From Leucogyrophana mollusca (taxonomy: Eukaryota > Basidiomycota > Agaricomycetes > Boletales), in assembly GCA_021014945.1 (NCBI GenBank), contig MU266375.1, forward strand, positions 1 to 64,000: a stretch of DNA of 64,000 bases, given 5' to 3'. The translations under genes and the position numbers were made by a program. Of the stretch, positions 33,824 through 45,848 are shown one piece after another. Within the stretch, counting starts at the first letter, position 1; every line of letters starts with the position of its first letter. The notes below the pieces were generated by a model. The model had not been told where the DNA came from and searched no databases. It was given only the letters and a program-made list of their open reading frames with translations.

Positions 33824-36800
33824 TCACATATCCTCGTCGTCCGAGATAACAACACTGCGCCTTTTCCGGCGCGTGGTTCCAGCACCATCGGGCGAGTTTC
33901 GACCATCGGCGACATCATCGGCGTCTCCGATGATTGCTGGCTGCGGGCTTTTGCCAGGCTGATCGGAGAGCTGACTAGATGGTGGCCGCGGCTTCGCCTT
34001 TGGCCGAGGTTTCGGACGTGGTTTGGGAGCTGGCGGTGCTGGACTTGGAGAGGGACTCCTTTGAAGAGCGGCAAGCACGCCGTCGTCATCACTGTCAAGG
34101 GCGTCAGCCCCGTCGTCGACAATCTCGACGTCTTCGTCGCCTTTCCGTTTCTTCTTCCCCCCACCAGCGTCTTCTCCCTTTCTCCGGCGTTTCTTCGTTC
34201 CCGTGGCCCTCATAGTGGCGATCTTTCCGCTCTGCGCAGCGGCATTCGCCGTCTTCTCACGAAGCGCCTTCTCTTTCGCCAAAAACGCCTCCATGTCGCC
34301 ATACTCCTCGTCGCTGTCCTCGATGAACTGCGCTGATTTGTACTGCATTTCTTCTTTTTTCTTTTTCTCCTTCCTTTTTCGCTTCGGTTCGTCATCCACG
34401 AGCTCAACGTCCGAATCATCGGACGTAGCGGCGCGTGGCCGGCGCCTGCGCCGACGCGTCTTTTTACTGAGCAGCTGGGACGCTTTCTTTCCGTCTAGAT
34501 CTATAGGTTCTTTGAGGAACTGGTCGATGACGTTCCAGCTACTCTGCAGCTCCGCGGGCAAGATAGCCGCAGGCACGAGCCATTCCAACTCATCGGCGTC
34601 TGCGCATAGGGGTACAAGAACTTAGCCGGCACGTAAAGTGAAATAATACCACACCCCAAACGCACCTTCGTCCATAATACTAAACTTCAGCAAGCGGAAC
34701 ATGAGCTTCAGCTTCGGGTCCTTGGTAGCCCCGTCAGCATGCTCGTCGCTGATGTACGGGATCACTGCACGCGTGCGGGAGGACCAGTATTAGTGCTTGC
34801 GAAGGAGCCCACTTTACGTTGAACCGGGCCACTCACAATAATCTGTAAACTTGCCGATCGCCTCCTCTGACGGCCCCGCTAGCCTTCGCGCTTTCTCTTG
34901 ATCAGCGTCGTCCGAGTTCGGGTCATCATCATCCCGCTCCTTCTGATCCGTCTCTTCAACGATCTTCTGCCGCTGGCGAATGACTAAGAAAAGAATCTAA
35001 TCCCCATCCGCACAGATCAGCTTCGGCCTAATCAATCGAGATGCCGGATATCCCGGGAAAAAGCAAACAAGCAAAAAGCAAAACAAAAGCAAAAGCAAAA
35101 GAAGGCACTTACGTCTTTGACCCACTCAACGAGCTCGGCCTTGCCCTCTTCCACGAGAGCGGCAACCGCAATCCCAATTTGCTGGCTCCACGAGTACCCC
35201 TTCTTAACCTGCACCTCTTGCGGGAACCTAGTATCTTCCACAGTCTCGGTCTCCCTTTCTCTTTCTCGCTTGCTCTTCTGCTCCGGTTCCCAGCTCGAAT
35301 ACTGCTTCCAGTGGCCGCGGTTCATCGGGAAGAACGCCTGTGTGTTATCAATCGCGAGGAGTCGAGTCCCGTTCATTCATTGATTTAATCAGCCATCAAG
35401 AAGGAAGGAAGAACCGCACTATCTATGAAAACCTCACCTCAACCGCAAGGAAGGGCTCTTCGGCCAACGCCTTGAAGAACTTTCGCAAGATGAAGTTGAT
35501 GACTTGGATGAGATCTTTGTATGGCTGATCTCGCGGGAGCGATTTCTGGTTGTCCAATATCGACTTGAAGAGGTTCAGTGTCGAGACCTTCATAGAATAG
35601 TGAAATCATTAGGTATCACATATGTCGATCAGGATTGGGATTAGATCTGTCCCGGGAGATAAGTCAGCCAGCGAGGAGAACGTACATTGAAGAAAAGACC
35701 CTCTGCCTTCGCCTTCACCGCTTGTCTGTGTATTAGATTGACGACGCGCCGCATCAGCTCCGGCGAGTCAAAATCTCTGTACCGCGCAAGGTACGTTAGG
35801 AGCGTGTGTGTGATTTCGGAGTGCGCGAATTTCTGTGTGTGAAGTGGGATGGGATTGGCGGAATGAGATTTGGACCCCAGAACGAGGGAGCGACGCACCA
35901 TCTCAAAAGCCTCAAAGGTAAACATAGTCTCGTGAATCACTTCCTCCGCATCATCAGCGTTAACTTCCTCTTCGACATCAGGCACGCCATCTTCCTCCGT
36001 CGTACCTTTCCCTATCAACATCACATCACGCCACCACACCACATAATCAGCACGCACCCATTGCCCCAAGCCCCAAACCACGCACCTTTGCCCCTCCCCC
36101 TCCTCGCTTTCTTCTTCCTCACATACACATTCCCCCCACCCGCGTTCTCCTTCCCCCACCGCTCGAGCATCCGCAGTAACGCATACGCCAAATACACGCT
36201 CGCACCCAGATACGCCAGCGACTGCGTCCCCTCCTTGTACGTCCGCAGGCTCTCGAACGCGATGTCCAGCACCTCGCCGTTGTAGATCAGCTGCTGCTGG
36301 AGTACTTCCGCGGCGTCTTTCAGCTGCGAATCGGAAATGGCGGAGGACGACATAGTGTCGATCAGGAGGAGGAGCTGCGTCAGGCACTCGATGCCCGCTT
36401 GGAGCTCGTTCCACATCTTTGGCTGGGGGAGCGTGCAAGGAGACTGGGTTTGGGTAGGTGTGGTGGCAAACGGGGGAGGGACGTACCTTCTCCTCCATCG
36501 CCCCGCGCATGCGCTTCAGGACCCACACGATCCACCCACGGTCGGTCACCTCAGCAATCAGCCCCAGATTCCACTTCCTCTGCCCATCGATAGCGTTCTC
36601 CCCCGCCCTCGACGTGAGGAAGAACTCCAAGAGCCACTTCGTCGCATAAAGCAGCCGCAGGTGGTCCTTCTCGGTGATTTTCGGTCGCTCCGATTTGATG
36701 TCTTTCAGGAGGGACGAGAGGAACGCTGGTGTAAAATATACAACATAGTTTAGTTAGCGTTAGATGACACCAATGACAATGAGGGAAGGCGGTTGCTCAC

Positions 36801-38097
36801 GGTTAAAACATGACTCCACAAAATCCCGTGCAAAGCCCTGTAAGACCACCCTAGCCTCAATAGACAAATTATCCTCTCTCGCCAATTCATCAACTTTGTG
36901 CCCCTTCTTCGCCTTTTGGCGCTTCGCGAAATCGAGTATACTCCCCGACTCGTGCGTCAACGCTGCCTGGCGGTGGAGCACGAAGGGCCGTGCTGATTGT
37001 GATTGCGACCGAGAGTCGACTGGGGCAGCCTCGGAGTCGGCTTCATCTCCGGGTGCCTCCGCATCCTTGGTGGGTTTCTTGTTGGGGTTGAGGCGGACGG
37101 CGATGGTGGTGCCGAAGCGAGAGTGCCGTGATGAGGCTGCCCGAGCGACATCTCGTTTCCGCTTCTCCTCCACTGCGAGCAGCCGGTGGAGATTTTGAGC
37201 AGGTTGCTAGCTATACCATGAGCACGTCGTAAAAAACCACTAATTCGGCGCACGCACCTTGGCTTGGTTAACAGCCAGCGACCCCGGCTTCACACCGCGA
37301 AACAGCAAATAAAAAATCTCAAGCACTAGCGTATTGCACGCATTGAACAGCGGGTCCCCCTCCGCGTTCGTTGCAATCGTCAGTAGCAGATCCAGCGTAT
37401 GCGTCTCCCCCAGCGCGCGCACCAGCTTCCCCTGCATCGTCGCATACGTCGCCTGATCTGCGCTCATATTCAGGTTCGGCGAGACGTCCTTGATGAACGC
37501 GAGGTTGCGTACGAGATGGAGTACGAGGTTCACCACCTGCGTATCGCGCTCCGTCCTCTCCTTCGGGGGCTTCGACACGGGGACGAGCATGATCCCAAAC
37601 AAGGCATGCATAGCCCCCGGCGCCGCAAGCAGCGCCGCCTTGTATGCCAGATGGCTCCCCAGAAGCGCCGTATAATCTGTCCCTTTGTCCAGCTCCTCAT
37701 CCAGCTCTAGCAGCTCCTCCGCCATGTCGATCGGCCACGTCATTGCGGTCATGAGGTCCGCGCACGCGACCGCACGCTTGTCCTCGACGGCGCCCTTGCC
37801 TGCAGTGGCGAGGAGGATGGGGACGAGGTCGTTGGGGAGGACGCGGGTCTCCCAGAATATGCGCGCGACGGTGCGTTCGTCGTCTGTGTCGTCTTTGCGC
37901 CAGAGTTTTTTGAGGTCGCGCAGGCAGCCGCTCACTTCGTCGCCGAGACGGTAGACGCCGGCTTCGTACCCGCCGAGGGCGTCGACGACGCGCCGGATGA
38001 CGGGTTCAAGGATGGCACGGCGGTCGAGGTAGGTTTCGCCTTCGGATTCATTGGAGGAGTGGATGGATATTACATCGTTTTCGTCGCCGTCGTTCAT
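33824..38097 (-). CDS. tof1: Replication fork protection protein Tof1/Timeless/Swi1
   Basis: The start MNDGDENDVISIHSSNESEG leads to the TIMELESS N-terminal domain (VIRRVVDALGGYEAGVYRLG, ARIFWETRVLPNDLVPILLA, NLVLHLVRNLAFIKD). Then follow FGTTIAVRLNPNKK, SILDFAKRQKAKKGHKVDEL, the KWLLEFFLTSRA region, a Timeless C-like stretch (KKGYSWSQQIGIAVAALVEE), VIPYISDEHADGATKDPKLK and the LEWLVPAAILPAELQ helix. The tail of about 250 residues is Lys/Arg/Asp-rich with several nuclear localisation signals, ending RRSVVISDDEDM. About ten introns interrupt it. With Csm3/Tipin this protein stabilises paused replication forks and supports checkpoint signalling and cohesion. Its upstream region carries a copy of the CACGTG-type element (38172-38220) that recurs in the array to the right. 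Confidence 0.9.
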
Positions 38098-38171
38098 GAT
38101 GGGGTTTTAATGGGCTGGCTACGCTATGAAAAGGTCGTGGTTGTCATGCGCAAGTCATGGCAGGCGAAGGG

Positions 38172-38220
38172 GTGACAAAAACGCGATTCGTCACAGCATG
38201 TGACCAGCGTCACAATATCA
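38172..38220. repeat. Element R, copy 1 (upstream of tof1)
   Basis: Core ACGCGATTCGTCACAGC, then ATGTGACCAGCGTCACAA. It lies 75-125 bp upstream of the tof1 ATG, so it may be the native promoter from which the other copies derive. It contains ACGCGA (like cell-cycle MCB boxes) and inverted GTCAC/GTGAC pairs. Confidence 0.8.
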
Positions 38221-38398
38221 GCCTGAGAAACACATCATCCGGATGGCGCTCTATTTACAACACACAGTTCAAACCTCAGCACCCGCCACGTCCTACTGCA
38301 CCTCCAGGGTAATGGCTGCCCCAACCCAGCCAACTCACCACAACAAAACAACAAGAAGTAACCGCCGAACCCAGCAGAGAACATGCGGAATTCCCGCG

Positions 38399-38954
38399 CT
38401 AGTCCTTCCATTCCTCAGCCTCGATCTCGATGGTTGGATCCCCTTCGACCAGGGGCAGCTCCTCGCCTTCCGCTGCGGCATAGCTAGTGCAGGAATTAAA
38501 CGAGTTAGAGTTATGACTTGACTGAAGAAGCGTAATGGGTGCAAAGGAGATACGCACTTCGTCGACCTGGAGCCTCAGGTTCCGGCGGGGTGGGAGCACT
38601 GAGGAGAGGGCTACCTACCGGAGGTGCGATCCGATCTGTTTTTCTAGCCTTGGTTTAGACGGGGGAAGAACCTCTGGCGCAGAAGCAAGGGCGACGGCAC
38701 GTTGTGGCGTGCCGGTGTGGCGACTCTGATGATGTCCGTCAGCGGGCGAGAAGGGGGATAAGTAGAACTTACGGACACCGCAGGTCTACGTTCATTTCGG
38801 TCTGCTGGGGGACCCGAGGCGGAGGGGGAGCAGCCGGCGAAGGCTCTTCTCCACACGGATCAACGGGAGCTCGCAGATCCTGCAAATCCGAAGCTCTCCA
38901 GGCGATCAAAGACCACCTCAATTTGCACACCGACCTGTGGATTGTTGTTGCCAC
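38399..38954 (-). pseudogene. 3' part of an unidentified gene, apparently truncated
   Basis: On the minus strand four exons join in one frame: DLQDLRAPVDPCGEEPSPAA to VPQQTEMNVDLRC, PRHTGTPQRAV to LEKQIGSHLR, APTPPEPEAPGRRSA, and YAAAEGEELPLVEGDPTIEI, ending EEWKD and TAG. Donor GTAAGT (38772) and acceptors are good. No ATG or upstream exon is found; just beyond 38954 the HET relic begins on the other strand. I infer a gene that lost its 5' part when the duplicated array formed. The Pro/Glu-rich sequence has no domain I know. Its 3' flank (38240-38330) recurs at 44500-44600. Confidence 0.45.
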
Positions 38955-38980
38955 ACTCTCGAGGAGAAAAAAACAAACGA

Positions 38981-40275
38981 GATGACGACGGATGAAAATA
39001 CCTCCTGCATGCCGCCCATCCTCAAAACCCTCCTGAACGAGTTCAATCGCCGCGCCTTCAACGACATGCCGTCTCGTCTGTTATACGTCCAAGAGATGCA
39101 GAAACGAGCTCTTCAGCGTCTTACGGCCGGACAAGATCACGCCGGCGAATATCGTGGCGATACCCTGTTCTTCCTACCTGCGGAGCACGGACTGTAGAGA
39201 CCAGCGCGTTCACGATGTGGTGGGGGAAATAACCAAATATGCCATTTCTCGCAGCACTGGCTTGCTGCAGACGAGCCGACGTTCCAGGGCATGACCATGG
39301 ACGGGAAGGTCACGGTGCTGGAATACGAAAAGCTGATGAAGTTCTGCGAGGCGTCAGGCACATGCCGATGTATATGTGTCCTCGCCTAATCCGATATTTA
39401 CTCCATCAACAAGGGGAGCAGCGCGGAGTTCGACGAGGCGATCCGCTCTATATTCAAGTGGTACCGAGCGGCCTACATCTGTATCGCGTACCTCACGGGT
39501 TCTGAGTCAGTACGGAATTCAAGCACGATACGTGGTTTACGCGGGGCTGGACCCTTATCGCGCCTCATCGAATCAAATCCTATGGTAAAAGATGGAAGCC
39601 CCTCGAGGACGACCTGGCGTACGATGCAAAGGCGCCAGTGTTGGACGAGCGAATTATGTCCGCCATCTCGAGCATAACACACATCTCGGCGGAGGAGCTA
39701 TCGGTCTTTGAAGCCGGGACGGTGATATGGTACACATGAACATGACGTGGGCGGCCAAGAGGCAGACGACGCGGCAGGGAGACTGTGCGTATGCTCTCCT
39801 CGACACCCCCGACGTCAGTATGGCGGTCGCGTATGGGAGGGGAACAAGACGTGGGGTCGGCTGATGGAGTTGTTAGTTATAGAGTGCCAGGAGTGGGAGG
39901 TCTCGACAGGGGCAGCGCCTTCTGCGAGATGCTAGAGATGCTAGCGCCCGCACCAGACAAGTATCTTGCGGTTACGCCTGCTGCTGCAGCAGTCATCCGC
40001 CGCGATCGGTATCTCGAGTCGTGGCAGCGGCCTCGACACTGGTGTTTCAAGCTCACGAAGCGAGGGCTGAAGGTGAAGCTCCTGGTGGCAGAGGTGAAGC
40101 AAACGAGAAACGGCGCAGTTGGAAACCGCTGTACTATAGCCCTATGTATGTCACTTACAGCGCAAGCTCGCCAGGCAAGGGGGACAGCATTTTCAGCCCA
40201 ATATCCTTAAATGCCAACACAGCGGACGCAGGCGACATCGTGTACAGCAATATGGTGGTGTTTCCACGCCTTTGA
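38981..40275 (+). pseudogene. HET-domain gene relic 1
   Basis: Fragments in different frames spell a HET (heterokaryon incompatibility) protein: NDMPSRLLYVQEMQK, DEPTFQGMTMDGKVTVLEYE with LMKFCEASG, SINKGSSAEFDEAIRSIFKW and YRAAYICIAYL, WFTRGWTLIAPHRIKSYGKR, DLAYDAKAPVLDERIMSAIS, SAEELSVFEAGT, MTWAAKRQTTRQGDCAYALL and ECQEWEV. Stops (for example the TAG at 39195-39197) and several frameshifts break it. Intact relatives are large in number in Agaricomycetes and act in non-self recognition. The minus-strand 7TM gene follows directly. Its close copy lies at 44640-45645. Confidence 0.82.
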
Positions 40276-40362
40276 CATAGGCTACCCTTCAGCTGCCTTC
40301 GCACCCGTCTAGAACATATATACGGTACAGCACCTGGACGATAACTAGGTGGTCAAAGCACC

Positions 40363-41573
40363 TCAAACGGCGCATTCCAAGGCTCTTACACTAGTATTGA
40401 CTTGCGTCTCCTTCGGGCCTTGTCCGAAACGCATCCCCGACGGAACGGAGACACCGTGAGGAGATTGCACGGGCGCACCACTACACCTGCCACTGGTGAT
40501 CTCAGCGATCACCTCATTTGACCACCCCTTTCCCTGCAGTACGCGGCAAATAATGAGGAAAGACGCGACTACCTGTATGAGGCACGGATGAGAAGGTATT
40601 AGAGCTTACTTCCAAGGCAGCCTTGACGCATAATACCATAACACTGACCTCGGTTTCTTGTATAATTTGCAGCGGGGCGTTTTCAAACGAACTGCCCATG
40701 GCGAAAGGGATAATGAAGAACAACGAAGATGCCGAGTAAAGTGATGCTGATTCTACCAAGATCGCGGTGAGGCTCGTGTAGAGCGACATACGGGGCCCGA
40801 ACACCCTAGTCACATGGTGACGATAATAGAGAAGGCGACCGACAATCATAATAGTGACAGTGATGGTAACCGCCAGCCCGACAGAAAAGAATGGAACGGT
40901 GAAGTTGATGCCCATGGCTGTGTTCTGATATGGCGAGGACGATGGTGAAGATATTTGTACGAGCCATAGGACACCTAACACTAGGACGAGGGCTGTCTGT
41001 TAGTTGATATGCTAGAAGGGTTGGTGGAGATACCTACCGACAGAGGCTAGAAATACGAGACATGACAGCCCCACGGTGGCAACCTTGGTGAGTGCTTTGC
41101 AGTCTTGGTATATCACTGTGCAGCGCCAAAGCTGAAGAAACGTGCTGTTTCATCGAAAGCTTCACAATGACAACATGGTTACCATCACTTACCATGAGTA
41201 AGTCTGTCCACCAGCTCGCGAGGACATAACTTACGGAGCTTGCTACATTCAAAGGAATAAAGAAAATGGCCTCTTCGTACGCAGCAGGGCCGCCAGGAAA
41301 GCCGCGATTGTTGATGAAGCCGAGTTGAGTGATCCTTGTGTTGAGTGAAAACATGGTTGTCACCAGACTGAACGAAATGGAGGCATAGATGAAGAGGTAC
41401 ACAGAACTTCGGGTCCTCGTACTCCTTGTTCGTATGCGGCCCCAGAGAGTATAGGAGCATATAGAAAACAGGACGAGTATGACACCATAACTGACTCCCG
41501 CGAAGATGGCGCCGTAGAGCCAAGGTGCTTCGGCATTGAGTTGTGCGTGAGTCTCATCCGGAGCCCAGGACAT
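40363..41573 (-). CDS. Seven-transmembrane protein, array copy 1
   Basis: Four exons (41193-41573, 41038-41131, 40649-40992, 40363-40572) give 342 residues with exact frame closure. It begins MSWAPDETHAQLNAEAPWLY. Seven hydrophobic segments follow, for example FAGVSYGVILVLFSICSYTL, SVYLFIYASISFSLVTTMF, VGLSCLVFLASVALVLVLGV and LAVTITVTIMIVGRLLYY. The motif WWTDLLMLWRC at the third segment and a C-terminal tail with SPHGVSVPS are kept in all three copies. It resembles a large family of unnamed Agaricomycete seven-pass proteins; it is not the STE3 pheromone receptor family as far as I can see. Probably in the plasma membrane; ligand or function unknown. Confidence 0.85.
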
Positions 41574-41645
41574 TGGGAGGTTTACGGATGCATTGGCACT
41601 AGACCGATCTTTAAATACCGGAAAGTTCCTGGGCGGTGTGCTGTG

Positions 41646-42360
41646 TTAAAAACGTGAAGTATTACTTGAGGGGCGACGAAAGATGCAAAGCAGCAAGGCC
41701 TTGTAATCCATATGAATGTCGATGGAGGAAGTACTTACATTCCACTTAATAGCGCAAAGTTTGCAACTGGATTGCGATTCAAGGAGCAGCAGGTGGCCTC
41801 GCCACTGCGACCTGTGACGATCCAATGGCCAATCGATTATCAATTTGAAGCTTCGAGAACTCACGTCGTTCGCCTTAGGTATCGTGTTGTAAACCCATCC
41901 GCACTCCCAACTACCTGCGGGGGTCAAGAACAGAAAAAGGTAAGAAGAGATCCGATCTACTCGCAGGGTGTTAAAGCAAAACCATCTCCATTCTGTGCCC
42001 GGTCCATGAATCGGTAGATCGTGTGTTGTCATTTGAGCGGGGTCAAGCCTTCCAGGATCTTTTCTAAAGTCCACCATTGTTAGAGACGTTGCTTTGTATG
42101 ACCCTCTAATGGACGAGCGCGTACCCCAGGTCAAATATGGTGATATCAAAGTCATGGTAACGCCTAGATAGATATTTCATTCTCTTCTCCCTATTATTCC
42201 AGTGGATGGTGTCGATGACAGCATTGTGCATAGGGCTATACGTCTCGTTCTCTGCACACAAAAACGGCAACGAAACGATGCATTTCCATTGGTCATAGCT
42301 TGAGCTGACCAAACGCTTGCATAGTCCTGCACCAAACGCACAGATCATAGTTCCAATCAC
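41646..42360 (-). repeat. Conserved segment upstream of 7TM gene, copy 1
   Basis: This segment upstream of the 7TM start recurs at 47162-47750 and 51567-52180. On the minus strand it reads DFRKDPGRLDPAQMTTHDLP and SSRSFKLIIDWPLDR in shifting frames. It may be a duplicated promoter/leader plus a decayed gene; no intact gene could be built. Confidence 0.5.
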
Positions 42361-42436
42361 GTACGTGCCAGCTCCTGTCGGGATCCTTGTCTGGCACTGA
42401 TCATCGATTATTCATAGAGTGGAACTGTGCATAGGA

Positions 42437-42560
42437 CGTTTTGGGAGCCGATGAAGGAGTTGAGGAGCGAGGTGAAAAAGCGCGTTACCGATGCGGAGAG
42501 CGTGGCGGAGGGCTGTCGAGTGAGGACTGCGGGGGCAGGGTGGACGTTGATATGCGTATG
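42437..42560 (-). pseudogene. Relic of the 60.6-63.4 kb gene, N-terminal part
   Basis: The stretch with GATGAAGGAGTTGAGGAGCG, followed by TTACCGATGCGGA, matches 63093-63215 in the large low-complexity gene (codons for the LLNSFISPQNAP region) with substitutions. Only about 120 bp are kept. Confidence 0.75.
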
Positions 42561-42784
42561 CATCATGATAGTCTACACCCCAAGACTAGATAGTCATCTG
42601 CATGGACAAATGCCGATAATCAGACAAGGATGGAGCCGTACCCAAGTCTCGAGATTGATGTGTGCAGGGCCTGTATAGCCGTCCAATGCTTCTCAACGGC
42701 CAAGCGCAATCGAGGCAGCCGACTCGACGGCGCGCCGGGTGACGGGCGTTGTGGTCGACTAAGAAAGTCATGGAGTCGAGGCGC

Positions 42785-42840
42785 GACAGAAACGCGATTC
42801 ATCACAGCATATGACTGGCGTCACAGTCCAATTACTCCTG
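42785..42840. repeat. Element R, copy 2
   Basis: ACGCGATTCATCACAGC followed by ATATGACTGGCGTCACAG. The CACGTG centre has changed to CATATG. Confidence 0.8.
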
Positions 42841-42859
42841 AGTACTCTTGCCCAGCCCC

Positions 42860-43800
42860 GACGACCTGGATATGAAGCGAACGTCGTGTGAATATCAACG
42901 GCACATCAAGCATGAAGGGAAGGAAACGTTGAACGTGAAAGAACCACCCACATCCACATCCACAGTTAACCACCGAACACAGATGAGGGGAAGCAGGACG
43001 GGAAATTCGGGTATGTATCAGCACACAAGCAGTTCAAGAGCAACTCAAACAAGAACGAAGAAGAAGAAATTATAACGGGTCCTCACTTTCCTTTCCCCCT
43101 TTCTCCCTCTCCTGCTTCCCCCTCTCCTTCTCCCTGTCCCATGCGCACCCCTTCTTCTCCTCATCCCGCGACGATCGGCCCGCCCAGCGTCGGGCTGACG
43201 TTCTCCACGGCGTAGCTAGCGCGGACTCGGGCTCACGCTCCCGGTGTCGGAGCCGGGCCCTCCGTATCGCGTGTTATTGGTATTACTCGCAGGCGGGGAA
43301 AGCCCGCCCAGCGGCGACGCCGGGGAAACGGCGCGCATGCTGGACGGAGTGTTCGCGGAGGTAGAAGTGGCTGACAGCCCAGCGATTCTCGAAGGCGTAA
43401 GCGATACCCGAAGCAGCAGCGGAAGCGGAGAACCGGACCCGTGCGCGCTGATGATGTCGAACTGGCGGCGTTTATCACGGGGAGGCGCTTGCGGCGGGGT
43501 TGTGTGAGGGGGGGAGGCCGGGATTGGGGTTGGAGGATGTGTGACCGGTAGCGTTCGTGGAGAGAAGCACCATCTCCTGCCCTAGCTCGAACATCCACGA
43601 GTGGAACTCCGTGAGGTCCGCGCGGAGGGCTGGGAGCGCGTGTGATTCTTTCCCCCCCTCTCCCACCACTTGCCCTTCCTCCTTTCCCCTGATCTTTCAA
43701 CCTCTCGCCCCGCCTCGCGCCCCACCGACCACCGCTCGACATCGCCCATGCGCTCCTCCGGTGCACGCGTGTGCCCCACACTCCGGCGCTCAAGCAATGC
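42860..43800 (-). pseudogene. Relic of the 60.6-63.4 kb gene, 3' flank and middle part
   Basis: The order of homologous blocks is the same as at 60200-62320: the flank with ACAAGAACGAAGAA, a CT-rich stretch, ATCGGCCCGCCCAG-type sequence, codons for GGLSPPA, and then the coiled-coil part around GACATCGCCCATGCGCTCCT. Large internal deletions and frame breaks show it is not functional. It lies on the same strand as the parent. Confidence 0.8.
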
Positions 43801-44420
43801 ATGTCACGCCGCTTCTTCGAGGGATTCACGCCTATTGCGCTCGAGGTGCCGTTGGCGCTTTCTGGGCTCAATCCACCGGACGCCCTGACATTCTGTGCGT
43901 TCACATAGAACAGGCTTCTGGGAAGACTTGCGAAACGTCAGTAGGGTTAGTGCAGAACATCATGATGATGAGCTATACTGATAAAATTCTTGAGAAAGGA
44001 TAATCCCACAGCAAGAATCCAGTGAGATCGACAAGAACGTCGTCGTTGATGCGTCCAGGATGCGCCGCGGCTGAGTTGCAGTCGTAGCGAAAATTTGCCA
44101 TGTCACCGGGCGTGTTCTACAAGGAACCATGGATCTGCCTGGCGGGAAACACAGGATGGAGAACTTGTTTCGTTCAATACATGGCAGAAACGCCGTGTTT
44201 GTCGAAGACCGGAAAGTTAAGTATTCCAGCTCGTCAACAACATGGGAAATCTGACATGGTTCGCATTGATAGATAAGTGGATACCATGTGATTTGAATTC
44301 CAGAAAATATGAGTCAGGAGCTCACAGCCCAATCCCTAGAAAGACGGGCAGTATGTAGATGTGGCAGGAATCGAACATTGGCAGTCTTTCTGAGTCTCTG
44401 ACACTAGGAAGTTCCGAGGC
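43800..44420. other. No gene recognised
   Basis: This stretch separates the relic from the next element R copy. I found no duplicated unit or coding sequence in it. Confidence 0.4.
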
Positions 44421-44478
44421 GCCAAACGCGACCAGTCACGGCTTGTGACTGGTATCACAATACCAGCCTGGGAATCAC
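44421..44478. repeat. Element R, copy 3
   Basis: Diverged copy: AAACGCGACCAGTCACGGC, then TTGTGACTGGTATCACAATA and CCAGCCTGGGAATCAC. Its right flank follows copy 1 (the 38220-38330 type) rather than copies 2, 4, 5 and 6. Confidence 0.7.
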
Positions 44479-44639
44479 GCTCAATTACCTCTATCTTTCG
44501 GATGGCTTTCTATTTACAATGTACAATCCAGGCCAATTTCGAACCCTCCTGCACTTGCCACATCCTACTGCACCTCCCCATCATTAGCTGCCCCAACCCA
44601 GCTAAAGCAAAGTTACAAGGAGCACGCAACACCGGAAAG

Positions 44640-45645
44640 AAGAGCGCGTTCACAACTCGGATGTGGGGGAGAGACTAAATCCGCAATTTCTCGCATCGAT
44701 TGCTGCCTGCGGATGAGCCGACGTTCCAGAGCATGCCCATGGGCGGGAGATCACGGTGCTGTATACGAAAAGCTGATGAAGTTCTGCAAGGTGGCTGGCA
44801 CATACCGATGCATCCTCGCTCGATCGGATACTTGCTCCATCAACAAGGGGAGCAGCGCGGAGTTCGACGAGGCGATCCGCTCTATATTCAAGTGGTACTG
44901 AGCGATCTACATCTGTATCGCGTACCTCACGGATTCTGAGTCAGTACGGAATTCAAGCACAATACGTGGTTTACGCGGGGCTGGACTCTTATCGCGCCTC
45001 ATCGAATCAAATCCTATGGAAAAGGATGGAGGCCCCTCGGGGTCGGCCTGGCGTACGATTCAAAGGCGTCAGTGCTAGACGAGCGAATTATGTCCGCCGT
45101 CTCGCGCGTAACAAAAATCTCGGCGGAGGAGCTAACGGTCTTTGAAGCCGGGACGGATATGATCGACGTGAAGATGACGTGGGCGGCCAAGAGGCAGACC
45201 ACGCGGCAAGGAGGCTGTGCGTATGCTGTCCTCGACATCCCCGACGTCAGCATGGCGGTCGCGTATGAGAGGGGAACAAGGCGTGGGGTTGGCTGGTAGA
45301 ACTGCTATTTAGGGAGTGCCAGGAGTGGGAGGTCTCGACAGGGGCAGCGCCTTCTGCGAGATGCTAGAGACGCTAACGCCCGCGCTGGATAGGTATCTTG
45401 CGGCTACGCCCGCTGCTCCAGCAGTCATCCACCGCGATCGGTATCTCGAGCCGTGGCAGCCACCCGGGGACTGGTGTTTCAAGCTCACGAAGCGAGAGCC
45501 GAAGGTGAGGCCCCTGGTGGCAGAAGTGAAGCGAACAAGAAACGACGCGGTTGGAAATCGCTGCACTATAGCCCTATGGATGTCACTTACAGCGCAAGCT
45601 CACCAGGAAACTGGGTGGCAGGATTTCTAGTCCAATACCGTTAAA
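44640..45645 (+). pseudogene. HET-domain gene relic 2
   Basis: A close copy of the relic at 38981-40275 without its first part. It includes INKGSSAEFDEAIRSIFKWY, APHRIKSYGKRMEAP-like sequence, SVLDERIMSAVSRVTKISAE, TDMIDVKMTWAAKRQTTRQG and WCFKLTKREPKVRPLVAEVK. It is broken by stops (the TGA after KWY) and frameshifts, some shared with relic 1 (so older than the duplication) and others its own. Confidence 0.82.
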
Positions 45646-45848
45646 TGCCAAACCAGCGGACGCAGGCGACATCATGTACAGCAATATGGACTACGACGAA
45701 TGGGGCCTTGGGATCCATGCGCGGGGCGGTGCCTCTATGCTTTGAGGATGAGATAGGCGACCCTTCAGCGCTTCAGCTGCCGCCCTCGCACCCGTCTAGA
45801 ACATAGATACGGTACAACACCGGACGATAAATAGGTGGTCTAAACACA

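Noticed and set aside
41646..42155. A second protein-coding gene upstream of each 7TM gene
   Set aside because: The frame is open in copy 1, but copies 2 and 3 have deletions and frameshifts not in multiples of three, so I list it only as a conserved segment.
38981..45645. Functional HET genes
   Set aside because: Stops and frameshifts in conserved blocks cannot be removed by plausible introns, and the two copies share some lesions.
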